Assembly (NCBI GenBank): GCA_945869965.1
Contig: CAMBRC010000042.1
Coordinates: 1 to 35,443, forward strand
Reading direction: 5' to 3'
Origin: Asaia bogorensis
Lineage (GTDB): Bacteria > Pseudomonadota > Alphaproteobacteria > Acetobacterales > Acetobacteraceae
Length of the DNA stretch: 35,443 bases
Shown: in pieces, positions 20,509-27,667 of the stretch
Layout of the letters: every line of letters begins with the position of its first letter
Numbering within the stretch: the first letter of the stretch is position 1
The notes under the pieces: model-generated
What the model was told of the DNA's origin: nothing
The model's database searches: none
The model's input: the letters and a program-made list of their open reading frames with translations, nothing else
Position numbers and translations under genes: made by a program

Positions 20509-21447
20509 CTACCGGCGGCGCAGTACGCCCAGAGCGACCAGCAGGCCGAAGGTGACCATCGCCAGACCCGCGAGGGCATGGGCGGCGGGGATTTCGCCCA
20601 CCAGCGGGACGCCGACGGCGATGGCGGCGGCGGGGACCAGGGCCGGGAACACGGCGGCGGCGCCGGCGCCCAGAAGCTGGACCGCGCGGCTATAGGCGAT
20701 CACCGCGACGACGCCGGCCAGCACGCCCTGGACCACGATCTGAATGACCAGCTCGCCGGGTGATGCGGCCAGGAGCCGTTCGGGGCCGACGAACAGGAGA
20801 TAGGCCGGCAGCATGACCGCCCCGGAGATGACCGACACCGCGGCGGTGCCGGCGATGGCGCCCACGCCCCACAGGCGGCTGAGGGTGCCGAACCCGGCCC
20901 ACATCAGGCCGGCGAGTACGAACAATGTATCGCCGATCGGTGTTTGCGCATTGCCGGCGAGCAGGCCGGGACCGGCCACCAGGCACAACCCGACCACCAT
21001 CAGCGCAATGCCGGCCAGCCGCGCCGGGCCGGGGCGATCGCCCAGCACGAAGGCGGCCAGGGCGGCACCGCCAAGCACGACGGCTGCTGGCTGGATGACC
21101 GCCCCATGGGCGAGCGGGGCGAAGGCATAGCCGCCGACGGCGGCCAGGATGAAGCCGGGCCCGGCGAGTGCTGCGAGCACCAGCCCGCGCCCCCAGCCGA
21201 CGCCGCCCATTGTGCCCAGGCCGTGGCGCAGCAGCCAGGGGAGCATGATCACCCCGGCCGTGACGTAGCGGAACATCGCGAGGTCCATCGCGGTCCAGCC
21301 GCCGCCGATGCTGCGCCGGGCCATTGCCAGGTAGCCGCCCCAGATCAGCACGGCGATCATGCCGAACAGCATGCCCTTTGTGGTGGCGGAAAGGCCGGCT
21401 GGCTTGGCTGGTGCCGCGACGGGGGATGTCATGACTGCTATTGTCAT
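20509..21447 (-). CDS. EamA/DMT-family transporter
   Basis: A 312-residue inner-membrane protein with about ten predicted helices arranged as two EamA repeats (about 24-150 and 170-305), the drug/metabolite transporter pattern. Cues are GMIAVLIWGGYLAMAR with FRYVTAGVIMLPWLL in repeat one and FVLAGLMWAGFGTLSRLWG in repeat two. The substrate is unknown; members export amino acids, nucleosides or toxic metabolites. Start: ATG at 21447, sharing its A with the TGA of the upstream peroxiredoxin-like gene (TGATG) and preceded by GGAGG at eight bases; GTG 21450 is the alternative. Third gene of the LysR-adjacent operon. Confidence 0.88.
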   Translation of the reverse strand: MTIAVMTSPVAAPAKPAGLSATTKGMLFGMIAVLIWGGYLAMARRSIGGGWTAMDLAMFRYVTAGVIMLPWLLRHGLGTMGGVGWGRGLVLAALAGPGFILAAVGGYAFAPLAHGAVIQPAAVVLGGAALAAFVLGDRPGPARLAGIALMVVGLCLVAGPGLLAGNAQTPIGDTLFVLAGLMWAGFGTLSRLWGVGAIAGTAAVSVISGAVMLPAYLLFVGPERLLAASPGELVIQIVVQGVLAGVVAVIAYSRAVQLLGAGAAAVFPALVPAAAIAVGVPLVGEIPAAHALAGLAMVTFGLLVALGVLRRR

Positions 21448-22106
21448 CACACGGCCTCCGCGACCAGCGCGCCGAGGGCGGCAAGGGCGGCGGCGGGTTC
21501 CATGCGGCGGCGATAATCGGGGTCGATTTCGGCCAGCACGATCTGTCCGCTGCGCGCGACCACGAAGGTTGCCGGCATTGGCAGCGACCAGGCGCCGTCG
21601 CCGTTATGGGCCGGCAGGTCGTGGCCGAACTTCTGGTAGAGCGCCTTGATCTCGGGGCTCAGCGCGAAGCGGATGCCGAGCGCGTGGGCCAGCTTGCCGC
21701 CGCTGTCGGACAGCACGGTGAAGGCAAGGTCATTCTTTTCGGCGGTGTCCAGCGCATTGTCCGGCGTCTCGGACGAAACGGCGACGAGACGCGCGCCGAG
21801 GCGGGCCAGGTCCGGCATCGCCTTCTGCCAGGCGCGCAGCTCGAGGCTGCAATAGGGGCACCATCCGCCGCGGTAGAAGGTGACGACAACCGGCCCATCG
21901 GCAGCGAGAGTGGCGATGTCCACCGGCCGGCCGAGCTGGTCGGACAATTGCACGGACGGGAAGGGTGCGCCTGTTCGTGTTGCACGGCCCGGCAGGCCGG
22001 AGCCTGCGAGTGCGGCGTTGTCTCGGGCCACGAGGCCGGCGATATCGGCCCCTACGCGGTCTTCCCAGGCGGCGCGGAAAGCGTCGAGTTCGGTTTGCAG
22101 GCTCAT
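21447..22106 (-). CDS. Peroxiredoxin-like (AhpC/TSA) protein
   Basis: A 219-residue thioredoxin-fold protein. VVTFYRGGWCPYCSLELRAW carries the redox pair Cys83 and Cys86, followed by VAVSSETPDN and FTVLSDSGGKLAHALGIRF, typical of the AhpC/TSA-redoxin family. The CPYC arrangement resembles PRXL2/AhpC-like redoxins rather than classical 2-Cys peroxiredoxins with a lone PxxxTxxC. Expected role: thiol-dependent peroxide reduction or disulfide exchange in the cytoplasm. The start ATG (22106) has AGGAG at eight bases; an in-frame GTG nine bases earlier sits too close to it. Lies between the AhpD-like gene and the EamA gene, all same strand and tightly spaced. Confidence 0.88.
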   Translation of the reverse strand: MSLQTELDAFRAAWEDRVGADIAGLVARDNAALAGSGLPGRATRTGAPFPSVQLSDQLGRPVDIATLAADGPVVVTFYRGGWCPYCSLELRAWQKAMPDLARLGARLVAVSSETPDNALDTAEKNDLAFTVLSDSGGKLAHALGIRFALSPEIKALYQKFGHDLPAHNGDGAWSLPMPATFVVARSGQIVLAEIDPDYRRRMEPAAALAALGALVAEAV

Positions 22107-22134
22107 CGGTTTCACTCCTGTGCGCGGCGACGGA

Positions 22135-22707
22135 TCAGGCCGCCTGGGTGCGGCGCGACGGGGCCGTCCAGGTCGTGTTGGCCATGAACGCGTCGTTCGG
22201 CGTGTGGGTGAGGTGGTTGGTGTAGTTGGAGATCGTCTTGGTCGCGACGATCAGCACTACTTCCAGCACATTGCGCTGGGTGAAGCCGGCGGCGAGGAAG
22301 GCATCGACGGCGCGGTCCCCGACCTTGCCGCGCGACTGCACGACGTTCTGGACGAAACTGCGCAGCGCCTGGATGCGGCTGTCGGCGACGGGTTGGTTTT
22401 CGCGCAGCGCGCCGATCACGTCAGCGGGCACCTTGGCGCCAGCGGCGAGCACCGAGTGGCCGGCCATGCAGTATTCGCATTCATTCTCGTAGTTGACCGC
22501 GAGGAAGGCGATTTGCTGCTCGGCGGGGGTGAAGCTGGTCTTGCCGACCAGGCCGAAGAGGGTGTCGTAGCCTACCAGCAGCTCGGGGCTCTCGGCCAGG
22601 ATGCGGTGCAGGTTGGGGATGAACTTCCATGCCTTCTCGATGCCGGCGAGCTGGGCGCCGGCGGCGGCGGTGGCGGTGTAGGGGGTGTGCAAGGTGAAGG
22701 TGGCCAT
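22135..22707 (-). CDS. Carboxymuconolactone decarboxylase/AhpD-like protein
   Basis: 190 residues of the CMD/AhpD superfamily. The hallmark ENECEYCMAGHSVLA supplies Cys77, Cys80 and His84 with upstream glutamates, the AhpD proton-relay and redox site. This points to an alkylhydroperoxidase or thiol-redox role rather than lactone decarboxylation. The ATG at 22707 has AGGAG at seven bases. First gene of a three-gene minus-strand operon with the peroxiredoxin-like and EamA genes, divergent from a LysR regulator. The pairing AhpD-like plus AhpC-like recalls the mycobacterial ahpC-ahpD peroxidase system. Confidence 0.88.
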   Translation of the reverse strand: MATFTLHTPYTATAAAGAQLAGIEKAWKFIPNLHRILAESPELLVGYDTLFGLVGKTSFTPAEQQIAFLAVNYENECEYCMAGHSVLAAGAKVPADVIGALRENQPVADSRIQALRSFVQNVVQSRGKVGDRAVDAFLAAGFTQRNVLEVVLIVATKTISNYTNHLTHTPNDAFMANTTWTAPSRRTQAA

Positions 22708-22803
22708 GGCTCGTCTCCTGGGTGAGGGGCGGCGCGGTGCCGTCAGTGGGGGAGACCTTATGCAATGCGTGAAATGTGCGGAACGCCCGATGAGCGGCTA
22801 TAG

Positions 22804-22824
22804 TTCATACGAAATTCGTATGAA
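22804..22824. promoter_or_regulatory. 21-base perfect palindrome, likely LysR operator
   Basis: TTCATACGAA and its exact inverted copy TTCGTATGAA flank a single central A. The inner ATAC-N7-GTAT matches the dyad form of LysR-type binding boxes (T-N11-A). It lies 11 bases upstream of the lysR start codon and about 96 bases from the divergent operon start, so it suits auto-repression plus control of the divergent genes. It is AT-rich within GC-rich DNA. Confidence 0.7.
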
Positions 22825-22835
22825 TGGAGGCTGGC

Positions 22836-23747
22836 ATGGACCTGATCGAGCCTATCCGCACGTTTCTGCGCGTGGTTGAGGCCGGCAGTTTTTCGGCCGT
22901 GGCGGCGGAACGTCGGACCTCCCAGCCGACCATCAGCCGGCAGGTTGCGGCGCTGGAGGCGCATCTGGGTGCACGGCTTCTGGCGCGCAGCACCCGGGCG
23001 CTGAGCCTGACCGATGAGGGGCAGCGATTTCTGGAACATGCAAGGCGAGTGGTGGAGGCGCTTGGCGAGGCCGAGGCGGCGGTGGGCCGGCGCATGGGGC
23101 GGCCCGGCGGCACGTTGCGGCTGTCATGCCCGGTGGTGTTCGGGCGATTGCATGTGGTGCCGCGGCTGCGCCGCTTCCTCGATCGATATCCGGACATCGC
23201 CGTCGATCTGGTGATGAATGATGGCTTCACCGACCTGGTGGAGGAAGGCATCGACCTTGCCATCCGGGTGGGCGAGATCACCGATCCCGGCCTGGTGGCG
23301 CGGCGCATCGGCGCGACGCGGCGGGTCACCGTGGCGGCGCCGGCGTATCTCGCGGCGCGCGGGAGTCCGGCTGCGCCAGGAGATCTCGTTGGCCACGACT
23401 GCATTGTCTACACCCGGCTTGCCACGGCCAATCGCTGGCACTTCGATGGTCCCGCCGGGCCGCTGGTGGTTCCGGTGCGTGGTCGCTTTCAGGTGAACAG
23501 CAGCGAGGGCGTGCGCGAGGCGGTGCTGATCGGGTTGGGCATCGGGGTTGTGCCGATCTGGGTGATGGCCGACGCGATCGCCAGCGGCCGCGCCGTTGTG
23601 CTGCTCGAAGCCTATGAGCCGCGGCGCCTGCCGATGCATGCGGTCTATGCCTCGCGCCGTTTCGTGCCGGCGCGGGTGCGCGCGATGATCGATTTTCTCG
23701 ACGCCGAGTTCCGGCTTGATCCGGTGATCAGTGCCTATGGGTTGTGA
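22836..23747 (+). CDS. LysR-family transcriptional regulator
   Basis: About 303 residues. The N-terminal winged helix-turn-helix reads FLRVVEAGSFSAVAAERRTSQPTISRQVAALEAHLGARLLARSTR (in segments; about residues 9-55). A substrate-binding domain follows with LRLSCPVVFGRLHVVPRL and VNSSEGVREAVLIGLGIGVVP. Start ATG 22836 has GGAGG six bases upstream; an ATG 12 bases earlier overlaps the operator palindrome. It most likely controls the divergent AhpD-like/peroxiredoxin-like/EamA operon. No cysteine sits at a clear OxyR-like redox position, so the inducer is more likely a small molecule than peroxide itself. Confidence 0.93.
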   Translation: MDLIEPIRTFLRVVEAGSFSAVAAERRTSQPTISRQVAALEAHLGARLLARSTRALSLTDEGQRFLEHARRVVEALGEAEAAVGRRMGRPGGTLRLSCPVVFGRLHVVPRLRRFLDRYPDIAVDLVMNDGFTDLVEEGIDLAIRVGEITDPGLVARRIGATRRVTVAAPAYLAARGSPAAPGDLVGHDCIVYTRLATANRWHFDGPAGPLVVPVRGRFQVNSSEGVREAVLIGLGIGVVPIWVMADAIASGRAVVLLEAYEPRRLPMHAVYASRRFVPARVRAMIDFLDAEFRLDPVISAYGL

Positions 23748-23789
23748 CGCGCAGGCGTCAGTAGGTCCCAGCAAGAAAGGCAGATGAGG

Positions 23790-23834
23790 CCAAGCGCCCG
23801 AAATGCCGGCTCTTCCGGTATCTCGGGCGCTTGG
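23790..23834. terminator. Long bidirectional hairpin between lysR and peroxidase gene
   Basis: A perfect 12-base outer stem (CCAAGCGCCCGA/TCGGGCGCTTGG) with an inner stem ATGCCGG/CCGGTAT closed by a short CTCTT loop. It lies between two convergent genes and lacks U-tracts; probably a shared transcription stop or a mRNA 3'-end stabiliser. Confidence 0.55.
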
Positions 23835-23885
23835 TATCGCGCGCCGGACGAATGTCCAGCGCCCGCGGTCTTGAACTCCCCGGCC

Positions 23886-24878
23886 TTAATTCGCCCGCTT
23901 GGTGATCGAGATCGCATAGGCCGGCGTGCGGATCGCGAACATCGGATCGTTCTCCGGTCCGTCGATACCATCGGCGAGGAGCGTGGGTGCGAATATCACC
24001 CCGTCGCAGATTTTGGCATCGGCCACGCTGCGCACCAGAAGCGTGCCAAGCTCCACGGTCGACCGCGTGTCCTCGCCGGCCCACAGACGCGTGGGATTGT
24101 CGGTCGGATCACCCGCTTGGCCGAGGATCGCGACCATCCGCAACCCGGTCGGCCGTCCGCTCGTCAGCCGCGTGCCGATATCCGCCGCCAGGAAGTCGCG
24201 TGGCCGGGCACGCGCCTCGTCGTCGGTCAGGTTCACCGGTCCGTCGATCGGATCCATGCGAAACTTCATCACCTGGCGTGCCCCGGCGCCGTTCGTCAGC
24301 GTGTAGGCGTGCACACCCCAGTAGTTCACCCCAACCCACGACCCCGGAATCGGCTTGCTGGCCAGGAAACGAGCCTGAAGCAGCGTCTCGGGATTTGCCT
24401 CGGAGAAGACGCGCACGCGGTCGGGGTCGGGCTGTCCATTGGCGGCGGGCCGGCGCGCCTCCAGGAAGCCCAGCATTTGCGCAGGCGTGGCGACGAAATT
24501 GATCGGCGCGTTGACCATGACGAATTCGGTCTGGCCCGCTCCGTCGCCATCAATGCGGAACGACAGGCCACGGTTCACGCCGCGCGCGCCGTCCGCCACG
24601 GCCGGATTGCCGCCACCGACCGAGAAGCGGATCACGGCCTCGGATGGGCGGGTGAATATGACGGCCTTCGATAATCCGCGCGCGGCGGCGGTCGGCTCGA
24701 ACCTGCCGGCGAAACAGGCGCCCTTGGCGCCGCTTGGCCGGTGCGTGCCGGGGCCGGCGAAGGTGCGCATGATCTCAACGATCGGCGTGGGATCGGTGTC
24801 CTGGGCCCAAACTGGCTGTGCCGGCACGGCGAGCAGGATCGCGAAGCTGGCGGCGGCAAGCGACGGCACTCGTGTCAT
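23886..24878 (-). CDS. Exported catalase-related peroxidase
   Basis: 330 residues with a Sec signal (MTRVPSLAAASFAILLAVPAQ..., cleavage after VWA). The mature protein matches the small catalase-like (SrpA-type) haem peroxidases: GTHRPSGAKGACFAGRFEP has the distal His followed by the typical AKG, then EAVIRFSVGGGNP, GARGVNRGLSFRI and EFVMVNAPINFVATP. A tyrosine in WGVHAYTLTNG is in the expected proximal region. It lacks the C-terminal domain of full catalases. Expected role: periplasmic, haem-dependent peroxide-driven oxidation. Start ATG 24878 has GGGAG nine bases upstream; the frame is open further but unlikely to be translated. Fits the oxidative-stress theme of the neighbouring operon. Confidence 0.85.
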   Translation of the reverse strand: MTRVPSLAAASFAILLAVPAQPVWAQDTDPTPIVEIMRTFAGPGTHRPSGAKGACFAGRFEPTAAARGLSKAVIFTRPSEAVIRFSVGGGNPAVADGARGVNRGLSFRIDGDGAGQTEFVMVNAPINFVATPAQMLGFLEARRPAANGQPDPDRVRVFSEANPETLLQARFLASKPIPGSWVGVNYWGVHAYTLTNGAGARQVMKFRMDPIDGPVNLTDDEARARPRDFLAADIGTRLTSGRPTGLRMVAILGQAGDPTDNPTRLWAGEDTRSTVELGTLLVRSVADAKICDGVIFAPTLLADGIDGPENDPMFAIRTPAYAISITKRAN

Positions 24879-25073
24879 CGGTCGTTCTCCCTGATCGGCC
24901 TTGTCCAGGACGGATGGCCCCTTCCATGCAGAAGTCTTGACCCAGCCCCGCGTTACAGCGAGAGCACCCGGGATCGGCACTCCGGGATCCGTCCCGTGGA
25001 ACCGTCGTTCGATCGCAGGCGGCACGCCCGGGAGAGCGCCGGTACGAGCGGTGCACGGCCAGGTGTCAGTAGG

Positions 25074-25199
25074 TCACCGGCGGCGCACCGTATAGCCGAC
25101 GATGCCCGGCTGTTGACCCAGCACGTTGAATATCGCCTCGGTTTGCTGGTCAGATCCGCGCCGAGTTTCCGGGTCAAGGACGGCATGGGTCAGCGCCAC
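25074..25199 (-). pseudogene. Possible gene remnant or small ORF
   Basis: The 425 bases between the peroxidase and methyltransferase genes hold no confident gene. One minus-strand frame ending at 25076-25074 reads like real protein from a GTG at 25199: VALTHAVLDPETRRG, then QQTEAIFNVLGQQPGIVGYT and VRRR-stop. The open frame extends upstream without another start into the methyltransferase gene. It could be the tail of a decayed small-domain protein. No ribosome site is visible. Confidence 0.25.
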
Positions 25200-25303
25200 G
25201 ACGCGGGTTTCGCCGGCCGCGGCAGGTCGGTCGGACAGGCCGCGATGTGGGTGTGGCGCCGATTGCGCCAGGGGGGGTCGCGGACCAGCCGGACCGGCCT
25301 TTG

Positions 25304-26077
25304 TCAGGCGCTGTCGGGAGGCTCGGCGATGTCGGCCTTGCCCGAATTGGCATGACGCAGCATCTGGTCGGCGATCCAGCGCTCGCCGGCGACGGTGAAG
25401 AGTTGGCGCAGGGTGGCTTCTTCGGCGGTTCCGGCGGTGGCGCAGAGGGCTTTGATGGCCAGGGGGGGCTGGTTGCCGACGGCCAGGATGCCGAGGCCAT
25501 AACCGTGCAGGAAGGCGAAGCCGGGGTACTGGCGGCGCAGTTCGTCCCAGAGTTTCCAGACGCCGAAGCCGGCGTCGCGGATTTCGGTGTCGTGGAACAG
25601 GACGACACCGCGGGGCGAGAGGGTTGGCAGCCAGGTTTCGAAGTCGTGGCGGACCGAGACGTAGTCGTGCAGGCCGTCGATATGGAGGAGGTCGATGCTG
25701 GCCGGCGCAAAGAGGCGGCGGGCGCTGTCGAAATCGGTGCGCAGCAAGCGGGAGAATGCGCTGTGGCGCGGGTCGTGCCAGGCGCGCAGGTCGTCGAGCA
25801 CGGCGTCGTCGTAGTGGCCGGCTTGGGCGTCACCTTGCCAGGTGTCGATGGCGACGCAGCGCGTGGGCAGGCGCCGCTCGGTGACGGCGCGGCAAAACGC
25901 GGCGTAGGAGACGCCGGTATGGGTGCCGAGCTCGACGATCAGCCCGGGCCGGGTGGCGGCGACCAGCCAGTGGGCGAACGGCACGTGGCCCCACCAGGCG
26001 CTGATGGTGCCGAGGCGGTCGGGCACCCAGAAGGCGGGGGCGAGGTGGTCGGGCAGCAGGTGTGGCGTGGCGGGCAT
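25304..26077 (-). CDS. Class I SAM-dependent methyltransferase (Methyltransf_24 type)
   Basis: 257 residues. SAM motif I is VELGTHTGVSYAAF (about 48-61), with CVAIDTWQGD as motif II and LLHIDGLHDYVSVRHDFETW, then GVVLFHDTE as motifs III-IV. The HIDGLHDY...HDF pattern is typical of methyltransferases linked to glycan or O-antigen modification and cephalosporin-hydroxylase-like proteins. The acceptor is unknown. No glycan genes are adjacent; it lies 43 bases downstream of the phytoene-synthase-like gene on the same strand. Confidence 0.85.
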   Translation of the reverse strand: MPATPHLLPDHLAPAFWVPDRLGTISAWWGHVPFAHWLVAATRPGLIVELGTHTGVSYAAFCRAVTERRLPTRCVAIDTWQGDAQAGHYDDAVLDDLRAWHDPRHSAFSRLLRTDFDSARRLFAPASIDLLHIDGLHDYVSVRHDFETWLPTLSPRGVVLFHDTEIRDAGFGVWKLWDELRRQYPGFAFLHGYGLGILAVGNQPPLAIKALCATAGTAEEATLRQLFTVAGERWIADQMLRHANSGKADIAEPPDSA

Positions 26078-26119
26078 GGCGGTATCCTAGCGGATCGGGC
26101 GCGGGCATCCAGGTGTCGC

Positions 26120-26914
26120 TTACACCCGGCCGAGCGCCCAGGCCGCAAGCACGGCCAGCCGGTCGCCCAATCCCCGCTCGGCAGGCGGGGTGGCGCGGGC
26201 GAGGTCGCGGCGGGCGAGCACCGCGGGCAGTGCGGCGGCGATTGCGGCGCGGGGCAGGGGGCCGGCCGCCTGGTCCAGAATGGCGCGGCCATCGGTCGCC
26301 AGTTCCGCCAGCGCGGCGCGCAGGGCATCCGCGCCTTGGCCGGCGGTGACGTCGTGGACCGTCAGTTCATGCGCACCCAGCACGTCTTGCGGCAGCAGCA
26401 CCCGGCCGGCGCGGGCCAGCGCCGGCACGTTGCGCAATTGGCCGGCCACGCCGTGTGCGCTGCCGAGGCGGGTCAGGCGGTCGAGCAGCGCGCCGTCGGC
26501 GCCCAGGGCGCGCCCGGCCGCCCGCATCACCGCACCGGCGGTGGCGGCCAAGTACGCGTTCCAGGCGGCGCGGTCGGGGATGGCCGGGTCTGCCTCGGCC
26601 TCGCGGCCGTCGATCATCGCCATCAGGTCGACCGGCAGCAACACGCCCTGGCCGATCATGGCGGCGAGTGGGGTTGCGACTTCGTGGCGCTTTGGCGTGC
26701 CTTGGACCACCTCGCGCCACCAGTGCAGGCGGATCAGCGCCAGCATTGGCTCGCTGACGACTTCGCGGGCGCGGGCCAGCTCGTGATTGAAGGCATAGAG
26801 CGTGAACAGCGCCTCGCGCCGGGCGGCGGGAGCGAACAGGGCGGTCAGGAAGCGGTCGGGGTCGTGCCGCCGGACGATCTCGGCGCATGGTGAGAGGGCA
26901 GGGGCGGTGCTCAT
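26120..26914 (-). CDS. Squalene/phytoene-synthase-fold protein, NDUFAF6-like
   Basis: 264 all-helical residues: FLTALFAPAARREALFTLYAFNHELARAREVVSEPMLALIRLHWWREVVQ and so on, with a second half GSAHGVAGQLRNVPALARAG and LLPQDVLGAHEL. The fold is that of trans-isoprenyl head-to-head synthases. However, the first Asp-rich motif (DxxxD) of squalene/phytoene synthases is replaced by HELAREV-type sequence, and the second is also absent (GQLRNVP). This, with the RLHWWRE signature, is the pattern of NDUFAF6/sicily-like complex I assembly factors common in Alphaproteobacteria. Most likely not an active prenyl-transferase. No carotenoid or hopanoid genes flank it. Confidence 0.8.
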   Translation of the reverse strand: MSTAPALSPCAEIVRRHDPDRFLTALFAPAARREALFTLYAFNHELARAREVVSEPMLALIRLHWWREVVQGTPKRHEVATPLAAMIGQGVLLPVDLMAMIDGREAEADPAIPDRAAWNAYLAATAGAVMRAAGRALGADGALLDRLTRLGSAHGVAGQLRNVPALARAGRVLLPQDVLGAHELTVHDVTAGQGADALRAALAELATDGRAILDQAAGPLPRAAIAAALPAVLARRDLARATPPAERGLGDRLAVLAAWALGRV

Positions 26915-26952
26915 CCCGCACCTCGTGCCGCGTCAATTGCGCGGGCGCAAGC

Positions 26953-26981
26953 TTGACCTTGGCCCGGAGCGGCCATAGCTA
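26953..26981 (+). promoter_or_regulatory. Possible sodB promoter
   Basis: TTGACC (26953-26958), a 17-base spacer and TAGCTA (26976-26981) precede the superoxide dismutase gene; the -35 is good, the -10 weak. Predicted start about 38 bases before the ATG. Confidence 0.4.
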
Positions 26982-27025
26982 CGCAGGGCGTCCCCATCTG
27001 CAAAACAATCCCGGAGAACGGCTTC

Positions 27026-27619
27026 ATGGCCTTCACACTTCCCGCCCTCCCCTACAGCACCTCCGCCCTGGCCGCGAAGGGCATGTGCCAGGAAACGTTG
27101 GAGCTGCATCACGGCAAGCATCACCAGGCCTATGTCACGGCGCTGAACGGCTTCGTCGAGAAAGACGCCGCCCTACAGGGCAAGTCGCTGGACGAGATCG
27201 TCAAGCTCGTCAACGGCGATGCCGCGAAGGCGCCGGTGTTCAATAATGCCGGCCAGCATTGGAACCACATCCTGTTCTGGCAGAACATGTCGCCCACCGG
27301 CGGCGGCATTCCGGGCAAGCTGGAAGCCAAGCTGGTCAGCGATTTCGGCAGCGTCCAGGCGTTCAAGGACGCCTTCAAGACCGCCGCCACCACCCAGTTC
27401 GGCAGTGGCTGGGCCTGGCTGGTGATGGGTGCCGACGGCAAGCTCAAGTGCACCAAGAGCCCGAACGGCAGCAATCCGCTGGCCGCCGGCGAAGGCACCG
27501 CGCTGCTGGGCTGCGACGTGTGGGAGCACAGCTACTACCTGGACTTCCGCCACCGCCGCCCGGATTACGTGCAGAACTGGCTGGACAACCTGGCCAATTA
27601 CGAAGCCATCGCCATCTGA
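27026..27619 (+). CDS. sodB: Fe-type superoxide dismutase
   Basis: Dismutates superoxide to oxygen and peroxide in the cytoplasm. 197 residues, typical length. Metal ligands are His28 (LELHHGKHH), His81 (QHWNHILFW), Asp164 and His168 (DVWEHSYYLDFRHRRPDY). Gln77 in AGQHWNH is the N-terminal outer-sphere glutamine that marks the iron type, though cambialistic use cannot be excluded. Start ATG 27026 has GGAGA about 11 bases upstream. A classical intrinsic terminator follows 12 bases after the stop. Together with the peroxidases at 21-25 kb it makes this an oxidative-stress-rich stretch. Confidence 0.96.
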   Translation: MAFTLPALPYSTSALAAKGMCQETLELHHGKHHQAYVTALNGFVEKDAALQGKSLDEIVKLVNGDAAKAPVFNNAGQHWNHILFWQNMSPTGGGIPGKLEAKLVSDFGSVQAFKDAFKTAATTQFGSGWAWLVMGADGKLKCTKSPNGSNPLAAGEGTALLGCDVWEHSYYLDFRHRRPDYVQNWLDNLANYEAIAI

Positions 27620-27631
27620 GGCGACACGGAA

Positions 27632-27655
27632 AAGGCCCCGCAAGGGGCCTTTTTT
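27632..27655. terminator. Bidirectional intrinsic terminator
   Basis: AAGGCCCC-GCAA-GGGGCCTT followed by TTTTG on the plus strand, and by TTTTCC on the minus strand. It lies between the convergent sodB and beta-helix genes and should terminate both. Confidence 0.85.
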
Positions 27656-27667
27656 GTGCCCGCGGGT

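Noticed and set aside
22824-22835. Earlier ATG (22824) for lysR
   Set aside because: Lies on the last base of the operator palindrome and lacks a ribosome site; ATG 22836 has GGAGG at proper spacing.
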